Below, one piece after another: positions 40,613 to 48,298 of a DNA stretch of 48,298 bases; position 1 is the stretch's first letter, and each line of letters opens with the position of its first letter. The translations under genes and the position numbers were made by a program. Source of the DNA: Flavobacterium collinsii. GTDB taxonomy: Bacteria > Bacteroidota > Bacteroidia > Flavobacteriales > Flavobacteriaceae. The stretch is from the NCBI RefSeq assembly GCF_902804485.1, contig NZ_CADCST010000127.1, positions 1 through 48,298 of the forward strand. Reading direction: 5' to 3'. The notes under the pieces are model-generated. The model had not been told where the DNA came from and did no database searches. It saw only the letters and a list, made by a program, of their open reading frames with translations.

Positions 40613-40999
40613 TTAGCGACGGAAAGCAGGGCTTTTATTCACTGATTCGTCCATCTTAACAGTTTTTGATTTTTTAGCAGAAACCGTAATTTCATGTTTG
40701 GCAACTTTACCATTTTCTTTTACTTCCAGAATATAAGTTCCGGCAGGATATGCCTCTAAACTTAAAGTTTTTGAAACCTCTAATTCGTTTGCTACAGTTT
40801 CTCCTGTGTACACCAAATTTTTGTTTTCATCATAGATAGTAAAAACTGATTTCTCAACGGAGTTTAAAGTAAAACTAACTACTTTTCCATTTCCGGTTTT
40901 TATATTCAAAATATAATCCCCTTTTCCATCAATTGCATACGTAAAAATTGTTGTTAAAAATACGGCAACAACTAAGCCCACCTTCGTTAAATTTGTCAT
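40613..40999 (-). CDS. Small secreted beta-sandwich-like protein, paralogue A
   Basis: A 128-aa protein with a signal peptide (MTNLTKVGLVVAVFLTTIFT to about residue 22, YAIDG). The mature part reads VVSFTLNSVEKSVFTIYDEN, KNLVYTGETVANELEVSKTL, SLEAYPAGTYILEVKENGKV and KHEITV: the strand order S-x-Y-D/D-x-x-G-x-x-Y/L-x-x-x-P-x-G-T-Y-x-L-E-V resembles T9SS sorting domains and DUF3244-type Ig-like folds, but it is not attached to a cargo and has no KxVxx ending. Diverged paralogue of the two genes upstream. It lacks the conserved upstream block of the other two. Role unknown. Confidence 0.8.
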   Translation of the reverse strand: MTNLTKVGLVVAVFLTTIFTYAIDGKGDYILNIKTGNGKVVSFTLNSVEKSVFTIYDENKNLVYTGETVANELEVSKTLSLEAYPAGTYILEVKENGKVAKHEITVSAKKSKTVKMDESVNKSPAFRR

Positions 41000-41363
41000 G
41001 TCTTTTTTAATTGTTTATTACTCTTTTTGGAACGTGTAAAACTACAAATAGAAATTTAATTTTATGCAAAAAACTTACTTTTTTCTGTACTTAAATTGCT
41101 GAATTAAAGATGTTTCTGTGTTTTATACGAACTATATACGTATTTACTGGGATGACGGTTGTTTTTATTTGCTATTTTTTTAATAGTGTAAAAACGACCT
41201 TTTTATAATTATTAAGAATATTTTTCTAAAATTATAGAGATCAGTTGTTTGTGATCGGAAATGGACATAAAAAAACAGCTCAATAACGATAAAGAGCTGT
41301 TTAAAACGTATTATTTTACTAACTAGATAAATTCACTTTTATACTGACTCAGTATAAACTTTT
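41000..41363. other. 364-bp intergenic region
   Basis: AT-rich leader of paralogue A plus the terminator of paralogue B at its right end. No ORF or palindromic repeat recognised; no copy of the 43-bp conserved block. Confidence 0.5.
41273..41302 (-). terminator. Terminator of paralogue B
   Basis: Stem AAACAGCTC/GAGCTGTTT, 12-nt loop, T-run on the minus strand. The same hairpin with nearly the same loop recurs at 42183-42213 behind paralogue C. Confidence 0.7.
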
Positions 41364-41771
41364 TTAACGTACTGCTACGCTTGTTTTTTTAGCAGAAAAA
41401 CCTGCTTTATAACTGGATGAAATTGCTTTTCTTGACAATACTGTGGCAGCATCGGTAATTGTAATTTCATGTCTTACTTTTTTTATACTATCCTCAACCT
41501 CTAAGAAGTAAGTTCCTTCAGGAAGTTCTTCCAGATTAAAAGTTCTCAAAATTCCATCTTTACCTGAAGCATTTTCAGAATAAAGTAAACTACCGTCTTT
41601 ATCATAAATGGCGAGGTTAGCTTTTTGCACTTTGTTAAGGGCAAACGTAATCAGCTTTCCGTTGGCTTTTAATACATGAAGATTAAAATCTTCATTTCCG
41701 TCAATTGCATACGTACTCATTCCTGTAAAAAGCACTGCACATACTAAACTTAATTTTAAAATCTTTTTCAT
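41364..41771 (-). CDS. Small secreted beta-sandwich-like protein, paralogue B
   Basis: A 135-aa protein: signal peptide MKKILKLSLVCAVLFTGMST-YA, then DFNLHVLKANGKLITFALNK, LAIYDKDGSLLYSENASGKD, LRTFNLEELPEGTYFLEVED and KKVRHEITITDA. About 80% identical by eye to paralogue C, so the two arose by a recent tandem duplication that included terminator and promoter region. The same fold features as paralogue A (T9SS-sorting-domain-like strands with no cargo). Probably exported; function unknown. The -7 element at 41812-41819 and a 43-bp conserved block upstream suggest shared control. Confidence 0.82.
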   Translation of the reverse strand: MKKILKLSLVCAVLFTGMSTYAIDGNEDFNLHVLKANGKLITFALNKVQKANLAIYDKDGSLLYSENASGKDGILRTFNLEELPEGTYFLEVEDSIKKVRHEITITDAATVLSRKAISSSYKAGFSAKKTSVAVR

Positions 41772-41811
41772 GACTTTTGTTTTTTAGATTAATAGTTCTA
41801 ATTCTCTGATG

Positions 41812-41819
41812 CTAAATTA
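41812..41819 (-). promoter_or_regulatory. Probable promoter of paralogue B, -7 element
   Basis: Minus strand reads TAATTTAG, one mismatch from TAnnTTTG, 40 bp before the start codon; identical sequence and environment at 42742-42749. Confidence 0.5.
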
Positions 41820-41858
41820 CTTCGGAGATGCTAATTTTCTCACAACTCTATTTTCTTA

Positions 41859-41901
41859 TTTATGTGCTATATTCTCATTTACGAAACCGTTATAGGTTAA
41901 A
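41859..41901 (-). promoter_or_regulatory. 43-bp conserved upstream block, copy 1
   Basis: Identical to 42789-42831 except for one base; contains GAAACCGTTATAGGTT. It begins exactly 40 bp upstream of the -7 element in both copies while the sequence between is much less conserved, as expected for an activator or repressor site. Confidence 0.6.
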
Positions 41902-42018
41902 TTTTGAATTTTGTTTAAGGTTATTGTTAATTATGTTGTTATGGTTTAATGTTTTGAAAAAGTTAAGGTAATGTGGTTTTGTCTCTATTTCTTACAAAAA
42001 TCATGTTTAAGAATTTAC

Positions 42019-42155
42019 CTGCAAGGTGCGCAAGGTTTTCTATCAAAGATTGTTTGTAGTAACCGTAAAGTTCGCAAGGCTTTATCAATAATTAGCTTTG
42101 CGAACTTTGCGTTTGTGTAAGAAATATAAATAAAAAAACCTTGCGCACCTTGCGG
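42019..42155. repeat. Two-level nested palindrome, AAAGTTCGCAAGG family, locus 3
   Basis: Outer arms CTGCAAGGTGCGCAAGGTTT (42019-42038) with its inverse ending 42155 (one mismatch); inner arms CGTAAAGTTCGCAAGGCT (42064-42081) with AGCTTTGCGAACTTTGCG (42094-42111). Same words as at 18.7 and 19.7 kb. It forms most of the 512-bp gap between paralogues B and C, the rest being promoter B and terminator C. Confidence 0.78.
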
Positions 42156-42182
42156 TTAAACGATTAAGTTATAAGCAAAAAA

Positions 42183-42213
42183 AAACAGCTCAATAACCAC
42201 AAAGAGCTGTTTT
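42183..42213 (-). terminator. Terminator of paralogue C
   Basis: Stem AAACAGCTC/GAGCTGTTT, loop AATAACCACAAA; a duplicate of the paralogue B terminator with two loop changes. Confidence 0.7.
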
Positions 42214-42283
42214 AAAACAATCACGTTTTTACTTTACTAACTATCTAACCTCATTTTTATACTTTATGCGAGTATAAACTTTT

Positions 42284-42703
42284 TTAACGTACTGCTACGT
42301 TTGAATTTTGAGCAGAGAAATCTGCTTTATATGTAGATGAAACTGCTTTAGAAGATAATACTGATTTGTCATCGGTTATCGTAATTTCATGTCTCACTTT
42401 TTTAACACTGTCTTCAACTTCTAAGAAATAAGTTCCTTCCGGAAATTCTTCTAAACTAAAAGTTCTTAAAATTCCATCCTTACCTGAAGCGTTTTCAGTA
42501 TAAAGTAAAGAACCGCTTTTGTCATAAATACTCAAACTTGCTTTGTGTACCTGGTTTAGAGCAAACGTAATTAGCTTTCCATTAGCTTTTAATACATGAA
42601 GGTTGAAATCGTTGTTACCGTTTTCATTTCCATCAATTGCATAAGTACTCAACCCGGTTAAAAGGACTACACAGACAAAACTTAATTTTAAAATCTTTTT
42701 CAT
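42284..42703 (-). CDS. Small secreted beta-sandwich-like protein, paralogue C
   Basis: A 139-aa protein: signal peptide MKKILKLSFVCVVLLTGLST-YA, a four-residue insertion (ENGN) compared with paralogue B, then DFNLHVLKANGKLITFALNQ, LSIYDKSGSLLYTENASGKD, FSLEEFPEGTYFLEVEDSVK and VRHEITITDD. No Cys, no catalytic motif. It is transcribed divergently from the AraC-type regulator at 42890 over a 186-bp region that contains the conserved 43-bp block, making that regulator the prime candidate controller. Confidence 0.82.
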   Translation of the reverse strand: MKKILKLSFVCVVLLTGLSTYAIDGNENGNNDFNLHVLKANGKLITFALNQVHKASLSIYDKSGSLLYTENASGKDGILRTFSLEEFPEGTYFLEVEDSVKKVRHEITITDDKSVLSSKAVSSTYKADFSAQNSNVAVR

Positions 42704-42741
42704 AGCTTTTAGTTTTAAATGATTAACTCATTTCTCTGATG

Positions 42742-42749
42742 CTAAATTA
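42742..42749 (-). promoter_or_regulatory. Probable promoter of paralogue C, -7 element
   Basis: Minus strand TAATTTAG, as for paralogue B, 38 bp before the start codon. Confidence 0.5.
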
Positions 42750-42788
42750 CTTCTATAACAGTTTTTTTTGCACAACTCTATTGGCCAA

Positions 42789-42831
42789 TTTATGTGCTGT
42801 ATTCTCATTTACGAAACCGTTATAGGTTAAA
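42789..42831. promoter_or_regulatory. 43-bp conserved upstream block, copy 2
   Basis: Second copy of the block at 41859-41901, in the divergent region between paralogue C and the AraC gene. It lies 40 bp upstream of the paralogue -7 element and about 27 bp upstream of the AraC-gene -7 element, so it could serve both promoters. Confidence 0.6.
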
Positions 42832-42857
42832 AAGTAAATTATGTTAGGTGTTTTTGT

Positions 42858-42865
42858 TAAATTTG
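42858..42865 (+). promoter_or_regulatory. Probable promoter of the AraC-type gene, -7 element
   Basis: TAAATTTG is a full TAnnTTTG match 24 bp before the ATG at 42890. It lies inside the longer ORF version starting at 42848, which argues against that start. Confidence 0.5.
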
Positions 42866-42889
42866 CTATTATTTTTTAAAGACTCTATC

Positions 42890-43762
42890 ATGAAGACTAT
42901 TGCCCCAGCTCTTGAAGTGATATCTAATTCTTACGGAAGCTCCTTTACCTATACCAAACATGCTGAGAAAACCAACAGCAAGGCACATATATGGCATTAC
43001 CATCCCGAAATTGAGTTGGTTTACATAAATGGGGGGGCAGGGAAAAGACAAATAGGGAGCCATGTTTCTTATTATACCAATGGTAGTTTGCTTTTGATAG
43101 GGGCAAACCTGCCACATTGTGGTTTTACAAATGAACTAACAGGAAATAAAGATGAGACTGTAATTCACATTAAACCTGAATTTTTAGGGAATGACTTTTT
43201 TGTCGTACCCGAAATGAGAAAGGTCCGAAATGTTCTGAGTCAGTCAAAAGGAGGAATCGCTTTTGGTGGAGAAACGAAGAAAAAGGTAGGTGAAAGAATC
43301 GAAATGATGGAAAATCAACTTCCATTTGAGCGTTTGTTGACCCTTTTGAGTATTTTGGATGAGCTAGATTCATCAGAAGAATATATGGTGCTGAATGCCG
43401 ACGGTTTTTCGTTAGAATTGCAAACGCAGGACAATGACCGTATGAATGTAATCTTTAATTACGTGAAGGACCATTTTCAGGAATCAATTGCGATAGACGA
43501 AGTTTCAAGTTTGATAAGCATGACAACACCTTCTTTTTGCCGTTACTTTAAAAAGATCTGTAATAAAACATTTACAGAGTTTGTAAACGAATACCGTTTG
43601 GTGCACGCTTCAAAACTATTGGCAGAGAAGCCTATAAGTATCAATGAAGTGTGTTACGAAAGCGGGTTCAATAATTTTAGTCACTTTAGTAAATCTTTCA
43701 AACAATATACTGGTAAAAGCGCCTCACAGTATCGTCTCGAACATAAAATTATTATTAGCTAA
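42890..43762 (+). CDS. AraC family regulator with cupin sensor domain
   Basis: A 290-aa protein, start at 42890 (MKTIAPALEVISNSYGSSFT). Residues about 20-110 form an AraC-type cupin (HIWHYHPEIELVYINGG, LLLIGANLPHCGF), usual for carbohydrate-responsive members. Residues about 185-285 are the double HTH: ESIAIDEVSSLISMTTPSFC, RYFKKICNKTFTEFVNEYRL and SINEVCYESGFNNFSHFSKS-FKQYTGKSASQYR. Divergent from paralogue C with a shared control region. Likely regulates the paralogue cassette or itself; effector unknown. Confidence 0.93.
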   Translation: MKTIAPALEVISNSYGSSFTYTKHAEKTNSKAHIWHYHPEIELVYINGGAGKRQIGSHVSYYTNGSLLLIGANLPHCGFTNELTGNKDETVIHIKPEFLGNDFFVVPEMRKVRNVLSQSKGGIAFGGETKKKVGERIEMMENQLPFERLLTLLSILDELDSSEEYMVLNADGFSLELQTQDNDRMNVIFNYVKDHFQESIAIDEVSSLISMTTPSFCRYFKKICNKTFTEFVNEYRLVHASKLLAEKPISINEVCYESGFNNFSHFSKSFKQYTGKSASQYRLEHKIIIS

Positions 43763-43998
43763 AGAGGATGTATTATTAAGTTTCTGAGATGCATCGTATT
43801 AACATTCAGAAAAAGTAAAGACTTTTTTTGCGTTTTTTGGAGTATAAAATCGGCGTTTCTGCAGGTTGTGTAGTTTTTTTGTCAATTTGCCGACAAAGGT
43901 TGTTGTTATAAAATTTATATTTACATGTTTGTTATGCTTAAAATGTAACAATCAGGGCAAGAATATATTTAACACAATCAACTAAACTTTATAACTGC

Positions 43999-46035
43999 AT
44001 GAATTTATTTAGAAAACGAATTGCGTTTCTCCTTATTGGAATGGCTTTTTTAAGCTGTAGCAAAAAAGAAACGGTATTTTCAGATCCGCTACTAACCAAC
44101 CGAGATACCACGGTAAACCCTGCTGAAGATTTTTTTAACTATGCTAATAATGGCTGGTTTAAAAAAAATCCTATTGCTGCTACTGATAGTAATAATGGTA
44201 TCATGAGAATTGTAATGGATACTATTAATAAGCAAATTAAAAGTATCTGCGAAAACTCGGCAAAAGACGAATCCCTCGCCAAAGACAGCAACAAACAAAA
44301 GATAGGTGATTTTTACGCTTCAGGAATGGATACCACTGCGATTGAAAAAGCTGGTTTGTCTCCGTTAAATACAGAAATTAAAAAGATCAGTGAAATTAAA
44401 GATGTTTCGGGGCTGGTCAATACAATTGCACATTTGCAAACGGTTGGAGCAGATCCCGGTTTTTCATTTTATGTTGCACAGGATGATAAAATCAGCACCA
44501 AGTATGCGTTGTTTTTCGGGCAAGGTGGTATTGGAATGGGGCAAAGAGATTATTATCTGGATACTGATAAACGAAATGTTGAAATTCGTGCAGCATATTT
44601 GGCGCATCTTAAAACAATGATGCGATTAACAGGTGAAGAAGAATCTCTTGCTGCAAAAAATGCGGCAGTAATATTGAAACTTGAGACCGAACTGGCAAAA
44701 TCATCCCGAAAATTAGAGCAATTACGTGATCCAATCAAAAATTACAATAAATTAAGTATTGATCAGTTCAATGCTCTTACGTCCAATATCGATTGGAAGA
44801 AAGTCCTGCCGATTTTAGGAGTGACCAAAGCTGATTCTGTAATTGTTGGTCAACCGGAATTTTTTAAAGCCCTAAATTCGACACTTAAAAGTTATACGAT
44901 CGAAGAATGGAAAACGTATTTGAAATGGAATCTTATAAATAGTTATTCCCCTTATTTGAATTCGGCTATTGAAAAGCAAAATTTCAAATTCTATTCTACA
45001 GTATTAAACGGTGTATCGACTCAAAAACCACGTTGGAAGAGGGTAGTAGAACAAACCGATTCGTCTTTGGGAGAATTAATTGGTCAGGTATACGTTGCTG
45101 ATTATATGCCAAAAGGTGTAAAAGAGAAACTGCTCGAAATAGGAAACAATATTCGTGACGTATTTGCTTCGCACATTAAAAAGTTAGACTGGATGAGTGA
45201 GGTTACCAAACAAAAAGCATTGTATAAGTTGAGTAAAATGGTAATGAAATTAGGGTATCCTGATAAATGGAAGGATATGAGCCAGCTTTCAATAGATAGA
45301 AACTCGTACTGCGGAAATGTAATGAAAGCCAATGTTTGGGAGTATAAATTTATGGTGAACAAATATGGTAAACCGGTTGACAGAAACGAGTGGGTTATGC
45401 AACCACAAACGTACAATGCTTATTACAACCCAAGTAATAACGAGATTGTAATACCAGCCTGTAACATTATCGTTCCGGGTTACGAAGGTCGTATGCCGGA
45501 CGATGCCATACTATATGGAATTATTGGAGGTTCGTTTTTTGGACATGAGATCACACATGGTTTTGACGATCAGGGGAGTCAATACGATGAAAAAGGAAAT
45601 TTAAACAATTGGTGGACAGCAGAAGATTTGAAGAAATTTAAAGCCAAGACAAAATTAATTGTAGATCAATACAACAAATTCAGCATACTTGGAAAAAATG
45701 TAAACGGAGATGCTACTCAAGGTGAAAATATTGCCGATTTGGGAGGTGTTATTATGGGGTATGAAGCATTTCAAAAAACAGCTCAATATAAAAACAAGGA
45801 AAAGATCAGCGGACTAACTCCTGATCAGCGTTATTTTCTAGCCTACGCTTATTCCTGGATGATCAATAGGAGGAATGAGTCAAAAATCAATCAAATTATG
45901 ACCGATGTACATGCACCTGAGCAATTCAGAGTTAACGGGCCGTTGAGTAATATTCCGGAGTTTCATAAGGCATTCAATGTCAAAAAAGGAGATAAAATGT
46001 ATCAGCCGGATAGCTTGCGAGTAGTAATCTGGTAA
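43999..46035 (+). CDS. M13 family metallopeptidase lipoprotein (neprilysin/PepO-like)
   Basis: A 678-aa zinc endopeptidase for small peptides. Lipoprotein signal MNLFRKRIAFLLIGMAFLSC with lipid-accepting Cys20. The N-terminal M13 domain begins DFFNYANNGWFKKNPI. The catalytic domain has GHEITHGFDDQG (His516, Glu517, His520) and the third ligand Glu576 in GENIADLGG; also NAYYNPSNNEIVIPA and the C-terminal RVNGPLSNIPEFHKAF and final W, all canonical. Length is typical. It is a single-gene unit, probably periplasmic or surface exposed. An imperfect terminator (AGCCATTCGT/ACGAGTGG-TT run, 46060-46090) follows. Confidence 0.95.
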   Translation: MNLFRKRIAFLLIGMAFLSCSKKETVFSDPLLTNRDTTVNPAEDFFNYANNGWFKKNPIAATDSNNGIMRIVMDTINKQIKSICENSAKDESLAKDSNKQKIGDFYASGMDTTAIEKAGLSPLNTEIKKISEIKDVSGLVNTIAHLQTVGADPGFSFYVAQDDKISTKYALFFGQGGIGMGQRDYYLDTDKRNVEIRAAYLAHLKTMMRLTGEEESLAAKNAAVILKLETELAKSSRKLEQLRDPIKNYNKLSIDQFNALTSNIDWKKVLPILGVTKADSVIVGQPEFFKALNSTLKSYTIEEWKTYLKWNLINSYSPYLNSAIEKQNFKFYSTVLNGVSTQKPRWKRVVEQTDSSLGELIGQVYVADYMPKGVKEKLLEIGNNIRDVFASHIKKLDWMSEVTKQKALYKLSKMVMKLGYPDKWKDMSQLSIDRNSYCGNVMKANVWEYKFMVNKYGKPVDRNEWVMQPQTYNAYYNPSNNEIVIPACNIIVPGYEGRMPDDAILYGIIGGSFFGHEITHGFDDQGSQYDEKGNLNNWWTAEDLKKFKAKTKLIVDQYNKFSILGKNVNGDATQGENIADLGGVIMGYEAFQKTAQYKNKEKISGLTPDQRYFLAYAYSWMINRRNESKINQIMTDVHAPEQFRVNGPLSNIPEFHKAFNVKKGDKMYQPDSLRVVIW

Positions 46036-46059
46036 TGCTTGTCTTTTTTAAATATCAAA

Positions 46060-46089
46060 GCCATTCGTTTCTACGAGTGGTTTTTTTTT
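46060..46089 (+). terminator. Terminator of the M13 peptidase gene
   Basis: AAGCCATTCGT pairs with ACGAGTGGTTT (with G-T pairs), loop TTCT, followed by a run of T. It merges into the tandem repeat array. Confidence 0.65.
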
Positions 46090-46475
46090 GCCACAGATTT
46101 TGGGGATTAGAATGATTTTGATTTGGAGTTTTTTTTACCACGAATTCTACGAATTCCACGAATTTGATTTACGAATGTTGATGTTGGATATTTTTAATCT
46201 GTGGGAATCTGGTTAATCTGTGGCTGTTTTTTTGCCACAGATTTTGGGGATTAGAATGATTTTGATTTTGAGTTTTTTTGCCACGAATTCCACGAATTCC
46301 ACGAATTACGCAAACTTAACTTGCGAATGTTAGTGTAGGATACTTTTACTCTGTGGGAATCTGGTTAATCTGTGGCTGTTTTTTTGCTGCAAATTACACG
46401 AATTGCGCAAATTTGATTTGCGAATGCTGGTGTTAGGTATATTTTAATCTCTAAGAATCCATTAATCTGTGGCTG
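46090..46475. repeat. Tandem, internally palindromic CCACAGATT/CACGAATT repeat array
   Basis: Unit 1 (46090-46233) and unit 2 (46234-46385) each run GCCACAGATTTTGGGGATTA, then CCACGAATTC iterations, ACGAATGTT, then ATCTGTGGGAATCTGGTTAA TCTGTGGC. Unit 3 (46386-46475) lacks the first part. Unit ends (GCCACAGATT versus AATCTGTGGC) and interior (CCACGAATT) are inverted with respect to one another, also with 46528-46536 (AATTCGTGG). This is the 630-bp gap's main content; a small hairpin CGTCG-AAAAAA-CGACG with T-run lies at 46586-46611. Confidence 0.75.
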
Positions 46476-46665
46476 TATTTTTTGAGTAATTTATGGCCCA
46501 TTTAATTGGTGGAAATTTGTGAAATTCGTGGCAAAACTAACTTTCAAACCTAAATAAAAAAAAACAACAAATTCCCTGATTCTGCGTCGAAAAAACGACG
46601 GAGTTTTTTATAAGGTTCATTTTGAAAAAGTTATATTTACAATCCTTAATCAGAAAAATTTAAAT

Positions 46666-47535
46666 ATGAAAAACTTTAGAATTTTAGTATTTGCTGTTTT
46701 TTTGGGCGTTACTTCAATGAGTTATGCGGCAAAAGTAGATACATTACAAGTTGCAAGTACAGCCATGAGCAAAACCTACAAAGCCGCGGTTGTTTTGCCA
46801 AATTCGTATGCAAAAAGTAAATCGGCATTTCCGGTGATGTATTTACTGCATGGGGCTTACGGACATTTTAGCGACTGGCTGAAAAACACACCCAATAAAA
46901 AATTAGTGCAGAATTTATCCGATCAATACAATATTATTATTGTCATGCCCGAAGGAGAAACGTTTAGTTTTTATCTGGACAGTCCGGTGAATAAAGGAAG
47001 TCAGTTTGAAACTTTTATCACTCAGGAAGTGATTCAGAAAGTAGATAAAACATACCGAACCATAAGCAACAAAAGCGGAAGAGTCATTACAGGTCTTTCT
47101 ATGGGAGGGCATGGCGCTTTGTATTTGTCTGCCAAACATCCGGATTTGTTTTGCGCAGCTGGTAGCATGAGTGGTGCGGTCGATATGAGTGTAATGCTTA
47201 ATAGAGATGCATCGGCACAGATCGTAAAATTAATGCAGCCCGTTTTTGGGGATAAAAGCGACAGTTCCGAAATGTATGCGCAATATGCGGTAATGGGAAT
47301 GTTAGACAAACTAAAAACAAATAAACTTCCTTTGATTATAGATTGTGGTGTAGATGATTTTTTGATAGAACCCAACCGAGAATTGCACCGAAGATTGGTT
47401 TATAATAAGGTAGATCACGATTATACCGAACGTGCGGGAGCACATACATGGGATTATTGGGAGAATTCATTGCCTTATCATGTATTGTTTTTTAATAAAA
47501 TACTACTTAAAAATCAGCAGGTTATAAAAAAATAA
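46666..47535 (+). CDS. Secreted esterase (esterase D / antigen 85-like alpha/beta hydrolase)
   Basis: A 289-aa protein with a signal peptide (MKNFRILVFAVFLGVTSMSY-AA). It is an alpha/beta hydrolase of the esterase D family: VMYLLHGAYGHFSDWLK (oxyanion region), IIIVMPEGE, nucleophile Ser145 in ITGLSMGGHGALYLS, Asp in DCGVDDFLIEPNRELHRRL (about 230) and His260 in RAGAHTWDYWENSLP. All triad members are present. Homologues include feruloyl and acetyl-xylan esterases and S-formylglutathione hydrolases, but export suggests a polysaccharide or lipid ester substrate. No CAZyme genes adjoin it. Confidence 0.92.
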   Translation: MKNFRILVFAVFLGVTSMSYAAKVDTLQVASTAMSKTYKAAVVLPNSYAKSKSAFPVMYLLHGAYGHFSDWLKNTPNKKLVQNLSDQYNIIIVMPEGETFSFYLDSPVNKGSQFETFITQEVIQKVDKTYRTISNKSGRVITGLSMGGHGALYLSAKHPDLFCAAGSMSGAVDMSVMLNRDASAQIVKLMQPVFGDKSDSSEMYAQYAVMGMLDKLKTNKLPLIIDCGVDDFLIEPNRELHRRLVYNKVDHDYTERAGAHTWDYWENSLPYHVLFFNKILLKNQQVIKK

Positions 47536-47637
47536 TAGAAAATTCTAACAAGAACGGTGCGAAATATTTTTTTTGGTTTGATTTTTGGGATACCTTTATA
47601 TATGTATATTCTAAAAACAAATAATACCATAAAAATT

Positions 47638-48162
47638 ATGAAAAAGATACTTACACTTTTCGCAGTTGCAGTCGTTGGACTAATCGGATTTTCAAGTTGT
47701 GAAGGACCAGAAGGGCCTATAGGTATTCCTGGGCCTGAAGCAGAGGTTTTTGAACTTCAAAATGTAAATTTTGGCTTTAATAAAGATGATGGTTATACTA
47801 TCTATGAAAAATTGACACCAGTGATTTCTGATTCTGATGTACTTTTAATTTACAGACTGGTAGGAACAGTTAATCCAACTACTCCAATTTGGCAGCAAAT
47901 TCCTAGAACAGTTTATACATCAAAAGGTGATTTTGATTACGATTTTGATTTTAGTAAAAGTGATTTTACTATTTATGCAGGAGGAAGTTATGATTTGGCT
48001 TTGACGCCTGAGTTTATAAAAAATCAAACTTTTAGAATTGTAATTGTGCCGGGAGCATTTTCAAGTACAGGTAAATCAGTAAATAAAGCCGATTACTCTG
48101 ATTATAATGCGGTTATTAAAAAATACAACATTGATGATAGTAAGGTTAAGGTGCTAAACTAA
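47638..48162 (+). CDS. Lipoprotein with collagen-like GPxGPx stretch
   Basis: A 174-aa protein; ATG at 47638 chosen since a lipoprotein signal starts there (MKKILTLFAVAVVGLIGFSS-C, Cys21), though the frame is open from 47557. Directly after the Cys comes EGPEGPIGIPGPEAEV, a short collagen-like run. The remaining ~135 residues are beta-rich (FELQNVNFGFNKDDGYTIYE, VLLIYRLVGTVNPTTPIWQQ, FTIYAGGSYDLALTPEFIKN, TFRIVIVPGAFSS). Similar small lipoproteins, usually with such a G-P-x run, are common in Flavobacteria; no function is known. Terminator downstream. Confidence 0.85.
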   Translation: MKKILTLFAVAVVGLIGFSSCEGPEGPIGIPGPEAEVFELQNVNFGFNKDDGYTIYEKLTPVISDSDVLLIYRLVGTVNPTTPIWQQIPRTVYTSKGDFDYDFDFSKSDFTIYAGGSYDLALTPEFIKNQTFRIVIVPGAFSSTGKSVNKADYSDYNAVIKKYNIDDSKVKVLN

Positions 48163-48208
48163 TCATTAGAGTATGATATAAAAAAAGGAGATCGAAAGAT
48201 TAAAAGTG

Positions 48209-48238
48209 GTCGGAAGAAAAATCTTCCGACTTTTTTTG
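48209..48238 (+). terminator. Terminator
   Basis: Perfect 9-bp stem GTCGGAAGA/TCTTCCGAC with loop AAAA and a T7 run, 46 bp after the lipoprotein gene stop. Confidence 0.85.
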
Positions 48239-48298
48239 CTTTATCTATTTTATTTAACGAGATATTTCTTGTTTAAAATAATAGTTCTGGTTATATTT

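Noticed and set aside
46586..46611. Hairpin CGTCG-AAAAAA-CGACG with T-run read as an attenuator of the esterase gene
   Set aside because: The only promoter-like motif (TATATTTA, about 46631) lies downstream of it, so it is more likely a leftover terminator.

Overview
The window is chromosomal DNA of a Bacteroidota, almost certainly a Flavobacterium. Reasons: low G+C, few Shine-Dalgarno sites, promoters carrying the Bacteroidota -7 motif TAnnTTTG, a T9SS C-terminal sorting domain with ELWxxDGT repeats, DUF5723/OmpA outer-membrane proteins with type-3 thrombospondin repeats, a fused isobutyryl-CoA mutase (IcmF), and many palindromic intergenic repeats. No rRNA, tRNA, CRISPR array or prophage was seen.

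Layout. (1) 1-5.3 kb, accessory: a REP-associated transposase (cut by the window edge) with two REP hairpins, then minus-strand genes: a small membrane protein, a secreted RidA-like protein lacking the catalytic Arg, a membrane-anchored unknown, a putAbiC-type abortive-infection protein, and a two-gene module (small unknown protein plus M48 membrane peptidase) bracketed by two direct copies of a structured repeat. (2) 5.9-17.8 kb: prfA, then two paralogous DUF5723 proteins (the second fused to TSP3 repeats and OmpA) on either side of a minus-strand stress cluster: AraC regulator, single-domain response regulator, CHASE3/PAS histidine kinase, DUF4142 lipoprotein, beta-barrel protein, a 50-aa lmo0937-like peptide, YtxH, DUF1469, CsbD and Dps. 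(3) 17.8-34.2 kb, mostly core metabolism and envelope: pyrF, a BtuF-like binding protein without signal peptide, katG, purU, DUF4197, an unknown secreted protein flanked by 155-bp direct repeats, a Coa1-like protein, an L,D-transpeptidase, icmF and a T9SS cargo protein. (4) 34.2-48.3 kb: a TPR protein, two unknowns (one a probable ABC-type ATPase without P-loop), a five-gene operon of exported proteins with CsgG/FlgT/LPP20-like and DUF6175 domains, three small secreted paralogues beside a divergent AraC regulator, an M13 peptidase lipoprotein, a secreted esterase and a lipoprotein.

The strongest candidates for something undescribed are the five-gene CsgG/FlgT-like envelope operon (36.7-40.5 kb), the repeat-bracketed M48 module beside putAbiC (2.6-5.3 kb), and the intergenic repeats that form nested ('Russian doll') palindromes at several loci. 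All function calls come from reading motifs; no database search was possible.
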